This document shows, piece by piece, positions 52,733 through 63,046 of a stretch of 64,000 nucleotides of DNA. The DNA comes from Channa striata. Its lineage: Eukaryota > Chordata > Actinopteri > Anabantiformes > Channidae. The stretch lies in NCBI GenBank assembly GCA_033026295.1, contig JAUPFM010000062.1:117919-181918 (forward strand), written 5' to 3'. Position numbers and translations under genes: made by a program. The notes under the pieces are model-generated. The model searched no databases and was not told where the DNA came from. It saw only the letters and a program-made list of their open reading frames with translations. Every line of letters begins with the position of its first letter. Positions within the stretch are counted from its first letter, which is position 1.

Positions 52733-55700
52733 AAGCTTGTATTGAACAATTTCTGCACCAAACTCAAATAAAACCGTGTCTGCCTTCTTATTTAGATTAA
52801 ATCCAGGCAGCAGAATATAAAAACAAGCTTGTGGGATGTTTCCTTAAAAGACAGTAAATGCATGTAATTCAAGTATCCTTTTATGCTCGCAATCGCCTTT
52901 TCTCAGCGAGAAAATGCTGTTTTGAAGCCAAGCTTGTATTGAACAATTTCTGCACCAAACTCAAATAAAACTGTGTCTGCCTTCCTTTTTAGCCTAAATC
53001 CACTCAGGACAGACTGAAAATAAGCTTGTGGGATGTTTCCTTAAAAGACAGTAAATGCATGTAATTCAAGCATCCTTTTATGCTCGCAATCGCCTTTTCT
53101 CAGCGAGAAAATGCTGTTTTGAAGCCAATCTTGTATTGAACAATTTCTGCACCAAACTCAAATAAAACTGTGTCTGCCTTCTTATTTAGCCTAAATCCAG
53201 TCAGCAGAATATAAAAACAAGCTTGTGGGATGTTTCCTTAAAAGACAGTAAATGCATGTAATTCAAGCATCCTTTTATGCTCGCAATCGCCTTTTCACAG
53301 CGAGAAAATGCTGTTTTGAAGCCAAGCTTGTATTGAACAATTTCTGCACCAAACTCAAATAAAACTGTGTCTGCCTTCTTATTTAGCCTTAATCCACTCA
53401 GGAGAGACTGAAAATAAACTTGTGGGATGTTTCCTTTAAAGACAGTAAATGCATGTAATTCAAGCATCCTTTTATGCTCGTTATCGCCTTTTCACAGCGA
53501 GAAAATGCTGTTTTGAAGCAAAGCTTGTATTGAACAATTTCTGCACCAAACTCAAATAAAACTGTGTCTGCCTTCTTATTTAGCCTTAATCCACTCAGGA
53601 GAGACTGAAAATAAACTTGTGGGATGTTTCCTTAAAAGACAGTAAATGCATGTAATTCAAGCATCCTTTTATCCTCGCAATCGCCTTTTCTCAGCGAGAA
53701 AATGCTGTTTTGAAGCCAATCTTGTATTGAACAATTTCTGCACCAAACTCAAATAAAACCGTGTCTGCCTTCTTATTTAGATTAAATCCAGTCAGCAGAA
53801 TATAAAAACAAGCTTGTGGGATGTTTCCTTAAAAGACAGTAAATGCATGTAATTCAAGCATCCTTTTATGTTACTGCAATCGCCTTTTCTCAGCGAGAAA
53901 ATGCTGTTTTGAAGCCAATCTTGTATTGAACAATTTCTGAACCAAACTCAAATAAAACTGTGTCTGCCTTCTTATTTAGCCTAAATCCACTCAGGAGAGA
54001 CTGAAAATAAGCTTGTGGGATGTTTCCTTAAAAGACAGTAAATGCATGTAATTCAAGCATCCTTTTATGCTCATAATCGCCTTTTCTCAGCGAGAAAATG
54101 CTGTTTTGAAGCCAAGCTTGTATTGAACAATTTCTGCACCAAACTCAAATAAAACTGTGTCTGCCTTCTTATTTAGCATAAATCCAGTCAGCAGAATATA
54201 AAAACAAGCTTGTGGGATGTTTCCTTAAAAGACAGTAAATGCATGTAATTCAAGCATCCTTTCATGCTCTTAATCGCCTTTTCTCAGCGAGAAAATGCTG
54301 TTTTGAAGCCAATCTTGTATTGAACAATTTCTGCACCAAATTCAAATAAAACTGTGTCTGCCTTCTTATTTAGCCTAAATCCACTCAGGAGAGACTGAAA
54401 ATAAGCTTGTGGGATGTTTCCTTAAAAGACAGTAAATGCATGTAATTCAAGCATCCTTTTATGCTCATAATCGCCTTTTCTCAGCGAGAAAATGCTGTTT
54501 TGAAACAAAGCTTGAATTGAACAATTTCTGCACCAAACTCAAATAAAACCGTGTCTGCCTTCTTATTTAGCGTAAATCCACCCAGAAGAGACTGAAAATA
54601 AGCTTTTGGGATGTTTCCTTAAAAGACAGTAAATGCATGTAATTCAAGCATCCTTTTATGCTCGCAATCGCCTTTTCTCAGCGAGAAAATGCTGTTTTGA
54701 AGCCAATCTTGTATAGAACAATTTCTGCACCAAACTCAAATAAAACTGTGTCTGCCTTCTTATTTAGCCTAAATCCAGTCAGCAGAATATAAAAACAAGC
54801 TTGTGGGATGTTTCCTTAAAAGACAGTAAATGCATGTAATTCAAGCATCCTTTTATGCTCGCAATCGCCTTTTCTCAGCGAGAAAATGCTGTTTTGAAGC
54901 CAAGCTTGTATTGAACAATTTCTGCACCAAATTCAAATAAAACTGTGTCTGCCTTCTTATTTAGCGTAAATCCACCCAGAAGAGACTGAAAATAAGCTTG
55001 TGGGATGTTTCCTTAAAAGACAGTAAATGCATGTAATTCAAGCATCCTTTTATGCTCATAATCGCCTTTTCTCAGCGAGAAAATGCTGTTTTGAAGCCAA
55101 GCTTGTATTGAACAATTTCTGCACCAAACTCAAATAAAACTGTGTCTGCCTTCTTATTTAGCATAAATCCAGTCAGCAGAATATAAAAACAAGCTTGTGG
55201 GATGTTTCCTTAAAAGACAGTAAATGCATGTAATTCAAGCATCCTTTCATGCTTTCGCAATCGCCTTTTCTCAGCGAGAAAATGCTGTTTTGAAGCCAAT
55301 CTTGTATTGAACAATTTCTGCACCAAATTCAAATAAAACTGTGTCTGCCTTCTTATTTAGCCTAAATCCACTCAGAGAGACTGAAAATAAGCTTGTGGGA
55401 TGTTTCCTTAAAAGACAGTAAATGCATGTAATTCAAGCATCCTTTTATGCTCTTAATCGCCTTTTCTCAGCGAGAAAATGCTGTTTTGAAGCAAAGCTTG
55501 AATTGAACAATTTCTGCACCAAACTCAAATAAAACCGTGTCTGCCTTCTTATTTAGCGTAAATCCACCCAGAAGAGACTGAAAATAAGCTTTTGGGATGT
55601 TTCCTTAAAAGACAGTAAATGCATGTAATTCAAGCATCCTTTTATGCTCGCAATCGCCTTTTCTCAGCGAGAAAATGCTGTTTTGAAGCCAATCTTGTAT

Positions 55701-58700
55701 AGAACAATTTCTGCACCAAACTCAAATAAAACTGTGTCTGCCTTCTTATTTAGCCTAAATCCAGTCAGCAGAATATAAAAACAAGCTTGTGGGATGTTTC
55801 CTTAAAAGACAGTAAATGCATGTAATTCAAGCATCCTTTTATGCTGCAATCGCCTTTTCTCAGCGAGAAAATGCTGTTTTGAAGCCAAGCTTGTATTGAA
55901 CAATTTCTGCACCAAACTCAAATAGAACTTTGTCTGCCTTCTTATTTAGATTAAACCCAGTCAGCAGAATATAAAAACAAGCTTGTGGGATGTTTCCTTA
56001 AAAGACAGTAAATGCATGTAATTCAAGCATCCTTTTATGTTCAGAATCCTTTTCTCAGCGAGAAAATGCTGTTTTGAAGCCAATCTTGTATTGAACAATT
56101 TCTGAACCAAACTCAAATAAAACTGTGTCTGCCTTCTTATTTAGCCTAAATCCACTCAGAGAGACTGAAAATAAGCTTGTGGGATGTTTCCTTAAAAGAC
56201 AGTAAATGCATGTAATTCAAGCATCCTTTTACAATCGCCTTTTCTCAGCGAGAAAATGCTGTTTTGAAGCCAAGCTTGTATTGAACAATTTCTGCACCAA
56301 ACTCAAATAAAACTGTGTCTGCCTTCTTATTTAGCCTAAATCCAGTCAGCAGAATATAAAAACAAGCTTGTGGGATGTTTCATTAAAAGACAGTAAATGC
56401 ATGTAATTCAAGCATCCTTTTATGCTCGCAATCGCCTTTTCTCAGCGAGAAAATGCTGTTTTGAAGCCAATCTTGTATTGAACAATTTCTGCACCAAATT
56501 CAAATAAAACTGTGTCTGCCTTCTTATTTAGCCTAAATCCACTCAGAGAGACTGAAAATAAGCTTGTGGGATGTTTCCTTAAAAGACAGTAAATGCATGT
56601 AATTCAAGCATCCTTTTATGCTCATAATCGCCTTTTCTCAGCGAGAAAATGCTGTTTTGAAGCCAAGCTTGTATTGAACAATTTCTGCACCAAACTCAAA
56701 TAAAACTGTGTCTGCCTTCTTATTTAGCCTAAATCCAGTCAGCAGAATATAAAAACAAGCTTGTGGGATGTTTCATTAAAAGACAGTAAATGCATGTAAT
56801 TCAAGCATCCTTTTATGCTCTTAATCGCCTTTTCTCAGCGAGAAAATGCTGTTTTGAAGCCAATCTTGTATTGAACAATTTCTGCACCAAATTCAAATAA
56901 AACTGTGTCTGCCTTCTTATTTAGCCTAAATCCACTCAGGAGAGACTGAAAATAAGCTTGTGGGATGTTTCCTTAAAAGACAGTAAATGCATGTAATTCA
57001 AGCATCCTTTTATGCTCGCAATCGCCTTTTCTCAGCGAGAAAATGCTGTTTTGAAGCCAATCTTGAATTGAACAATTTCTGCACCAAACTCAAATAAAAC
57101 CGTGTCTGCCTTCTTATTTAGATTAAATCCACCCAGAAGAGACTGAAAATAAGCTTTTGGGATGTTTCCTTAAAAGACAGTAAATGCATGTAATTCAAGC
57201 ATCCTTTTATTTCAGTAATCGCCTTTTCTCAGCGAGAAAATGCTGTTTTGAAGCCAATCTTGTATAGAACAATTTCTGCACCAAACTCAAATAAAACTGT
57301 GTCTGCCTTCTTATTTAGCCTAAATCCAGTCAGCAGAATATAAAAACAAGCTTGTGGGATGTTTCCTTAAAAGACAGTAAATGCATGTAATTCAAGCATC
57401 CTTTTATGCTCAGAATCGCCTTTTCTCAGCGAGAAAATGCTGTTTTGAGGCCAATCTTGTATTGAACAATTTCTGCACCAAATTCAAATAAAACTGTGTC
57501 TGCCTTCCTTTTTAGCATAAATCCACTCAGGAGAGACTGAAAATAAGCTTGTGGGATGTTTCCTTAAAAGACAGTAAATGCATGTAATTCAAGCATCCTT
57601 TTATGCTCGCAATCGCCTTTTCTCAGCGAGAAAATGCTGTTTTGAAGCCAAGCTTGTATTGAACAATTTCTGCACCAAACTCAAATAGAACCTTGTCTGC
57701 CTTCTTATTTAGCCTAAATCCAGTCAGCAGAACATAAAAACAAGCATGTGGGATGTTTCCTTAAAAGACAGTAAATGCATGTAATTCAAGCATCCTTTTA
57801 TTCTCGCAATAGCGTTTTTCTTAGCGAGAAAATGCTGTTTTGAAGCCAAGCTTGTATTGAACAATTTTTGCACCAAAGTCAAATAAAACTGTGTCTGTCT
57901 TCTTATTTAGCCTAAATCCAGTCAGCAGAACATAAAAACAAGCATGTGGGATGTTTCCTTAAAAGACAGTAAATGCATGTAATTCAAGCATCCTTTTATG
58001 CTCGCAATCGCCTTTTCTCAGCGAGAAAATGCTGTTTTGAAGCCAATCTTGTATTGAACAATTTCTGCACCAAACTCAAATAAAACTGTGTCTGCCTTCT
58101 TATTTAGCCTAAATCCACTCAGGAGAGACTGAAAATAAGCTTGTGGGATGTTTCCTTAAAAGACAGTAAATGCATGTAATTCAAGCATCCTTTTATGCTC
58201 GCAATCGCCTTTTCTCAGCGAGAAAATGCTGTTTTGAAGCCAAGCTTGTATTGAACAATTTCTGCACCAAACTCAAATAAAACTGTGTCTGCCTTCTTAT
58301 TTAGCCTAAATCCAGTCAGCAGAACATAAAAACAAGCATGTGGGATGTTTCCTTAAAAGAGAGTAAATGCATGTAATTCAAGCATCCTTTTATGCTCGCA
58401 ATTGCCTTTTCTCAGTGAGAAAATGCTGTTTTGAAGCCAATCTTCTATTGAACAATTTCTGCACCAAAGTAAAATAAAACTGTGTCTGCATTCTTATTTA
58501 GCCTAAATCCAGTCAGCAGAGAGACTGAAAATAAGCTTGTGGGATGTTTCCTTAAAAGACACTAAATGCATGTAAATCAAGCATCCTTTTATGCTCGCAA
58601 TCGTCTTTTCTCAGCGAGAAAATGCTGTTTTGAAGCCAAGCTTGTATTGAACAATTTCTGCACCAAACTCAAATAGAACTTTGTCTGCCTTCTTATTTAG

Positions 58701-60163
58701 CCTAAATCCAGTCAGCAGAACATAAAAACAAGCATGTGGGAAGTTTCCTTAAAAGAGAGTAAATGCATGTAATTCAAGCATCCTTTTATTCTCGCAATCG
58801 CCTTTTCTCAGCGAGAAAATTCTGTTTTGAAGCCAAGCTTGAATTGAACAATTTCTGCACCAAACTCAAATAAAACCGTGTCTGCCTTCTTATTTAGCGT
58901 AAATCCACCCAGAAGAGACTGAAAATAAGCTTTTGGGATGTTTCCTTAAAAGACAGTAAATGCATGTAATTCAAGCATCCTTTTATTCTCGCAATCGCCT
59001 TTTCTCAGTGAGAAAATGCTGTTTTGAAGCCAATCTTGTATTGAACAATTTCTGCACCAAACTCAAATAAAACTGTGTCTGCATTCTTATTTAGCCTAAA
59101 TCCAGTCAGCAGAACATAAAAACAAGCTTGTGGGATGTTTCATTAAAAGACAGTAAATGCATGTAATTCAAGCATCCTTTTATGCTCACTGTAATCGCTT
59201 TTTCTCAGCGAGAAATGCTGTTTTGAAGCAAAGCTTGTATTGAACAAATTCTGCACCAAACTCAAATAAAACTGTGTCTGCCTTCTTATTTAGCCTTAAT
59301 CCAGTCAGGAGAGACTAAAATAAACTTGTGGGATGTTTCCTTAAAAGACAGTAAATGCATGTAATTCAAGCATCCTTTTATCTCGCAATCGCCTTTTCTC
59401 AGCGAGAAAATGCTGTTTTGAAGCCAATCTTGTATTGAACAATTTCTGCACCAAACTCAAATAAAACTGTGTCTGCCTTCTTATTTAGATTAAATCCAGT
59501 CAGCAGAATATAAAAACAAGCTTGTGGGATGTTTCCTTAAAAGACAGTAAATGCATGTAATTCAAGCATCCTTTATGTTGAAATCGCCTTTTCTCAGCGA
59601 GAAAATGCTGTTTTGAAGCCAATCTTGTATTGAACAATTTCTGAACCAAACTCAAATAAAACTGTGTCTGCCTTCTTATTTAGCCTAAATCCACTCAGAG
59701 AGACTGAAAATAAGCTTGTGGGATGTTTCCTTAAAAGACAGTAAATGCATGTAATTCAAGCATCCTTTTATGCTCATAATCGCCTTTTCTCAGCGAGAAA
59801 ATGCTGTTTTGAAGCAAAGCTTGAATTGAACAATTTCTGCACCAAACTCAAATAAAACCGTGTCTGCCTTCTTATTTAGCGTAAATCCACCCAGAAGAGA
59901 CTGAAAATAAGCTTTTGGGATGTTTCCTTAAAAGACAGTAAATGCATGTAATTCAAGCATCCTTTTATGCTCTCATAATCGCCTTTTCTCAGCGAGAAAA
60001 TGCTGTTTTGAAGCCAATCTTGTATAGAACAACTCAAACTCAAATAAAACTGTGTCTGCCTTCTTATTTAGCCTAAATCCAGTCAGCAGAATATAAAAAC
60101 AAGCTTGTGGGATGTTTCCTTAAAAGACAGTAAATGCATGTAATTCAAGCATCCTTTTATGTT

Positions 60164-60180
60164 CAGTAAATGCATGTAAT
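60164..60180 (+). other. 17-nt templated insertion at the hypervariable spot
   Basis: After TTTTATGTT the monomer contains CAGTAAATGCATGTAAT and then CGCC. The same 17 bases lie about 36 bp upstream at 60128-60144 in the same monomer. The monomer is about 11 bp longer than normal at this point. A short copy of nearby sequence between two retained flanks is what polymerase-theta end joining often leaves. Slipped replication is an alternative. Confidence 0.8.
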
Positions 60181-60216
60181 CGCCTTTTCTCAGCGAGAAA
60201 ATGCTGTTTTGAAGCC

Positions 60217-60368
60217 AAGCTTGTATTGAACAATTTCTGCACCAAACTCAAATAGAACTTTGTCTGCCTTCTTATTTAGCCTAAATCCAGTCAGCAGAAC
60301 ATAAAAACAAGCATGTGGGAAGTTTCCTTAAAAGAGAGTAAATGCATGTAATTCAAGCATCCTTTTAT
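60217..60368 (+). repeat. Terminal truncated monomer (K monomer c)
   Basis: The last copy is a normal K-c monomer (AATAGAACTTTG, GCATGTGGGAAG) for exactly 152 bp and stops after CATCCTTTTAT. The two preceding monomers are K-a and K-b, so the array ends inside a cassette, with no degenerate edge monomers. The flank shares TTAT with the satellite at the join (compare 63043-63046), so the breakpoint is ambiguous over about 4 bp. Confidence 0.9.
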
Positions 60369-60482
60369 CCCTCGTGCTACCCTGTTCTCACACGGGGAAT
60401 GCTGGGAGAAAGAGAAAGAGCGGGAGGGGGTGTTTTTAAATCGCTACCCGCCTTTAGCTCTAGGCCCAGAGAGCTAGAGGGG
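60369..60482 (+). repeat. Dispersed ~115-bp module, copy 1 (abuts the satellite)
   Basis: It starts CCCTCGTGCTACCCTG directly at the satellite junction. It contains CACACGGGGAATGCTGGGAG, a purine-rich GAAAGAGAAAGAG stretch, TTTTTAAATCGCTACCCGCC and TAGCTCTAGGCCCAGAGAG. Copies 2 and 3 lie at 63047 and 63276. CTCTAGGCCCAGAG is an interrupted palindrome. I recognise no family. After about 60482 this copy diverges from the others. Confidence 0.85.
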
Positions 60483-60590
60483 GAAGGGCGCCGTATTCGA
60501 CACGGGGAGTTGGCCCAAAAGTCGTTTTTGGGGCTGTTCGCACCTCTACCTCGCGCGTCCACCGGGGCTGTTTCCCAGCGCATGCGCGTC
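60483..60590. other. Unassigned GC-rich spacer
   Basis: It holds GGGCGCCGTATTCGACACGG and GCGCATGCGCGTCC, both CpG-rich. GCGCATGCGC contains the palindromic TGCGCATGCGC-like core of NRF1-type sites, and a second GCGCATGCGCC lies at 60709. I see no reliable reading frame and no similarity to the neighbouring repeats. Confidence 0.4.
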
Positions 60591-60731
60591 CTCTCTCTCT
60601 TTCTTTCATCTCTCTTTCTTTCATCTCTCCTCCCCATATCACCCCATCTGTCCTCCCCCATCTTTCCTCCTCCCCATCTCTTCTCACCCCCTCGACCCAC
60701 CCGGCCCGCGCATGCGCCAGACTCTCATCTC

Positions 60732-60768
<37 letters not shown>

Positions 60769-60833
60769 TCTTCCTCTCTCTCTCTCTCTTTCTCTCTCCC
60801 CTCCTCCCTACTCTCAATCCCTCCCCCGGGGTC
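60591..60833 (+). repeat. CT-rich low-complexity tract with (CT)n core
   Basis: The + strand is almost entirely pyrimidine, with CTCTCTTTCTTTCAT units near 60591-60630, CTCCCCAT-type units near 60630-60690 and a pure (CT)n run at about 60735-60766. The tract can adopt triplex structure and is slippage-prone. Long open frames read across it on both strands are composition effects. Confidence 0.9.
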
Positions 60834-60890
60834 CCCTCCGACCCCGAGGCCACGGGCCTCGCGTAGGGAACAGGGACGCCCCGGACTCTG
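60834..60890. other. GC-rich transition segment
   Basis: A short CpG-rich stretch links the CT tract to the first GC-rich tandem repeat. I see no gene or repeat unit in it. Confidence 0.4.
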
Positions 60891-61240
60891 AGACAGGGCC
60901 CGGAGGTTTACGATCCCGGGTCCCGCGAGGCCCCGAGGAGACGGGGACGTCGGGACGCCGCGAGTCCGAGCCCTGGAAGGTTTACGAGCCCGGGTCCGCG
61001 AGGCCCCGGGAGACGGGACGTCGGGGCGCGCGGAGTCCGAGCCCTGGAAGGTTTACGAGCCCGGGTCCGCGAGGCCCGAGGAGACGGGACGCCGGGACGC
61101 CGCTGGAGTCAGGCCCGAGAAGGTCCTCCATCCCGATGTCCCGGGGTCCGCCAGGCCCCTAGGGAGACGGCGCGCCCGGCCGCGAGGAGTCAGGGTCCGA
61201 GAATGTCCTCTATCCTGGGGTCCCCGAGGCCCCACAGCAG
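60891..61240 (+). repeat. GC-rich tandem repeat, ~71-80-bp unit, ~5 copies
   Basis: Units are marked by GGTTTACGAGCCCGGGTCC (60904, 60979, 61050), then by more diverged GGTCCTCCATCCCG (61122) and TGTCCTCTATCCTGG (about 61204). Spacings are about 75, 71, 72 and 80 bp. Each unit continues with GCGAGGCCCC, GAGACGGGACG and GAGTCCGAGCC. The first three are much alike and the last two degenerate, so expansion was most recent on the left. Confidence 0.8.
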
Positions 61241-62930
61241 ACGTGCAGAGTCTGAGCCCAGGTCCAGGGGTCCCTCAGACCCCGCAGCGGAGGGGACGCG
61301 GGAAGGTCCCTCAGACCCCCAGCGGAGGGACGTTGGTAAGGTCCGCTAGAGCCGGGCGGGGTCCTCTGACCCCGCAGCGGAGGGGCGTCGGGAAGGTCCG
61401 CTGCAGCGGTCGGGTCCCTCGGACCCCAGCGGAGGGGACGTCGGGGGTCCCTCAGACCCCGCAGCGGAGTTGACGACGGTAAGGTCCGCTAGAGCCGGCG
61501 GGTCCCTCTGACCCGCAGCGCAGGGGCGTCGGGAAGGTCCGCTGGAGCTGGCGGGGTCCCTCGGACCCCCAGCGGAGGGGACGTCTGGGGTCCCTCAGAC
61601 CCCGCAGCGGAGTTGACGACGCGGTAAGGTCCGCTGGAGCGGGCGGGGTCCCTCTGACCCCGCAGCGCAGGGGCGTCGGGAAGGTCCGCTGGAGCTGGCG
61701 GGGTCCTCGGACCCCCAGCGGAGGGGACGTCGGGGGTCCTCAGACCTTGCAGCGGAGTTGACGACGGTAAGGTCCGCTAGAGCCGGCGGGGTCCCTCTGA
61801 CCCCGCAGCGCAGGGGCGCGGGAAGGTCCGCTGGAGCTGGCGGGTCCTCGGACCCCCAGCGGAGGGGACGCCTGGGGGTCCCTCAGACCCCGCAGCGGAG
61901 TTGACGACGGTAAAGGTCCGCTGGAGCAGCGGGGTCCCTCTGACCCAGCGCGCAGGGGCGTCGGGAAGGTCGCTGGAGCTGGCGGGGTCCTCGGACCCCC
62001 AGCGGAGGGGACGTCGGGGTCCCTCAGACCCCGCAGCGGAGTTGGCGACGGGGTCCCTCTGACCCCGCAGCGGAGGGACGTCGGGAAGGTCCGCTGCAGC
62101 GGTCGGGTCCCTCGGACCCCCAGAGGAGGGGACGTCGGGGTCCCTCGGACCCGCAGCGGAGTTGACGACGCGGGTCCTCTGACCCCGCAGCGCAGGGGCG
62201 TCGGGAAGGTCTGCTGGAGCTGGCGGGGTCCCTCGGACCCCCAGCGGAGGGGACGTCGGGGTCCCCTCGGACCCCGCAGCGGAGGGGCCGACGGGGTCCC
62301 TCGGACCCGCAGCGGAGGGGACGTCGGGAAGGTCCGCTGCAGCGGTCGGGTCCTCGGACCCCCAGAGGAGGGGACGTCGGGGGTCCTCGGACCCCGCAGC
62401 GGAGGGGCGACGGGGTCCTCGGACCCCACAGGGCAGGGACGTGGGTAAGGTCCGCTGGAGCGGTCGGGTCCTCGGACCCCCAGCGAGCGGACGTCGGGTC
62501 CCTCAGACCCCGCAGCGCAGGGGCCGACCGGGGTCCCTCGGACCCGCAGCGGAGGGGACGTCGGGGGTCCCTCAGACCCCGCAGCGGAGTTGACGACGGG
62601 GTCCCTCTGACCCGCAGGGCAGGGGGACGTGGGTAAGGTCTGCTGGAGCTGGCGGGTCCTCGGACCCCCCCCCAGCGGAGGGGACGTGGGGGTCCCCCAG
62701 ACCCGCAGCGGAGTTGACGACGGGGTCCCCCTCGGACCCGCAGGGCAGGGGACGTGGGTAAGGTCCGCTGGAGCGGGTCCCCTCGGACCCCCAGCGGAGC
62801 GACGTGGGAAAGTCCCTCAGACCCCAGCGGAGGGGACTTGGGTAAGCTCCGCTGGAGCGGGCGGGTCCCTCTGACCCCGCAGCGCAGGGCGGGGGAAGGT
62901 CCGCTGCAGCGGGCGGGGTCCTCGACCCCG
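61241..62930 (+). repeat. GC-rich composite minisatellite, ~143-bp higher-order period
   Basis: The marker GCAGCGGAGTTGACGAC, or a close variant, starts at 61461, 61604, 61749, 61892 and 62033, giving periods of 143, 145, 143 and 141 bp. Each period holds three subunits of about 55, 54 and 34 bp built on GGTCCCTC-GGACCCC-CAGCGGAGGGG, GACGTCGGG and AAGGTCCGCTGGAGC. Right of about 62100 the order breaks down. GGTCCCTCGGACCC is palindromic. Runs of C and G vary by one base between otherwise equal units, which could be real slippage or consensus error. Long open frames on either strand here are by-products of the absence of AT-rich stop codons. Confidence 0.9.
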
Positions 62931-63046
62931 AGTCAACACCCGAAGAGTGTGCAGTGCAAGGGTTATGGAATCCCCCGTAGCACCAGACTCTGTTGTGCAG
63001 TCATCTGAAAGCGCTTTGCTTCTCCGACGACGTGACTGCACATTAT
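62931..63046. other. Spacer before module copy 2
   Basis: It lies between the minisatellite and module copy 2. It includes GTGCAGTCATCTGAAAGCG, which matches GTGCAGTCATTTCAGCGG at about 63207 and a similar stretch at about 63437. It therefore belongs to a larger diverged repeat of about 230 bp that carries the module. Confidence 0.55.

Larger units (their letters stand above)
26300..60190 (+). other. Zone of private lesions at the hypervariable spot
   Basis: About 75 of roughly 173 monomers here differ from every common allele at the spot. Frequent forms are CTCATAATCG (31240, 32228, 42460, 45220), CTCTTAATCG (26315, 34390, 48360), CTCGTAATCG (34195, 35574, 41279), CTCAGAATCG (32423, 37933, 57410), TGCTGCAATCG (26706, 38522, 47573) and CTCAATCG (28283, 34783, 52296). 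Rarer forms include a six-base loss at 56231, and insertions at 29267, 34588, 37733, 53866, 55253, 59186, 59970 and 60164. Left of this zone I find only about five such copies (4490, 12935, 14514, 20021, 20217). Positions are approximate. Confidence 0.8.
1..60368 (+). repeat. Satellite array, ~197-bp monomer, ~307 tandem copies
   Basis: A head-to-tail array fills this stretch without interruption. Monomer starts at 1, 198, 395 and 594 give a period of 197-199 bp, and spacings of shared markers over many kilobases average about 196.7 bp. All copies have the same orientation. Each starts at AAGCTTGTATTG or AATCTTGTATTG and ends in TTTTGAAGCC or TTTTGAAGCA; many carry a HindIII site (AAGCTT) at the start and a second one near position 93. 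Most differences between copies are shared lineage markers, which indicates homogenisation by unequal exchange and conversion. No transposon, gene or inversion interrupts the array. Short open frames within it exist only because AT-rich monomers lack stops in some frames; 197 is not a multiple of three, so none persists through consecutive unit-length copies. Such arrays are typical of centromeric or heterochromatic DNA, but I see no centromere-specific motif. Confidence 0.98.
60483..63000. promoter_or_regulatory. CpG-dense domain, possible promoter-like region
   Basis: CpG dinucleotides are very frequent (GACGTCGGG, GCGCATGCGC, GCCGCGAG), in sharp contrast to the satellite, whose consensus has three per 197 bp. 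Tandem GC-rich repeats upstream of a coding segment resemble the repeated 5' regions of some retrotransposons. No TATA box or start site is evident, so a regulatory role is inference only. Confidence 0.25.

Noticed and set aside
1..60368. CRISPR array
   Set aside because: The period is 197 bp with no unique spacers and the whole unit is conserved.
60342..60866. Open frame of 174 codons spanning the satellite end, module copy 1 and the CT tract, and two overlapping minus-strand frames
   Set aside because: It starts in the satellite and translates a microsatellite into Ser/Leu runs. This is composition, not a conserved protein.
61740..62429. Open frame of 229 codons on the minus strand in the GC-rich minisatellite, and shorter ones at 61053-61235, 61243-61473 and 62629-63041
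   Set aside because: Low AT content removes stop codons. The Pro/Arg/Gly-rich repeats shift frame between units and match no family I know.
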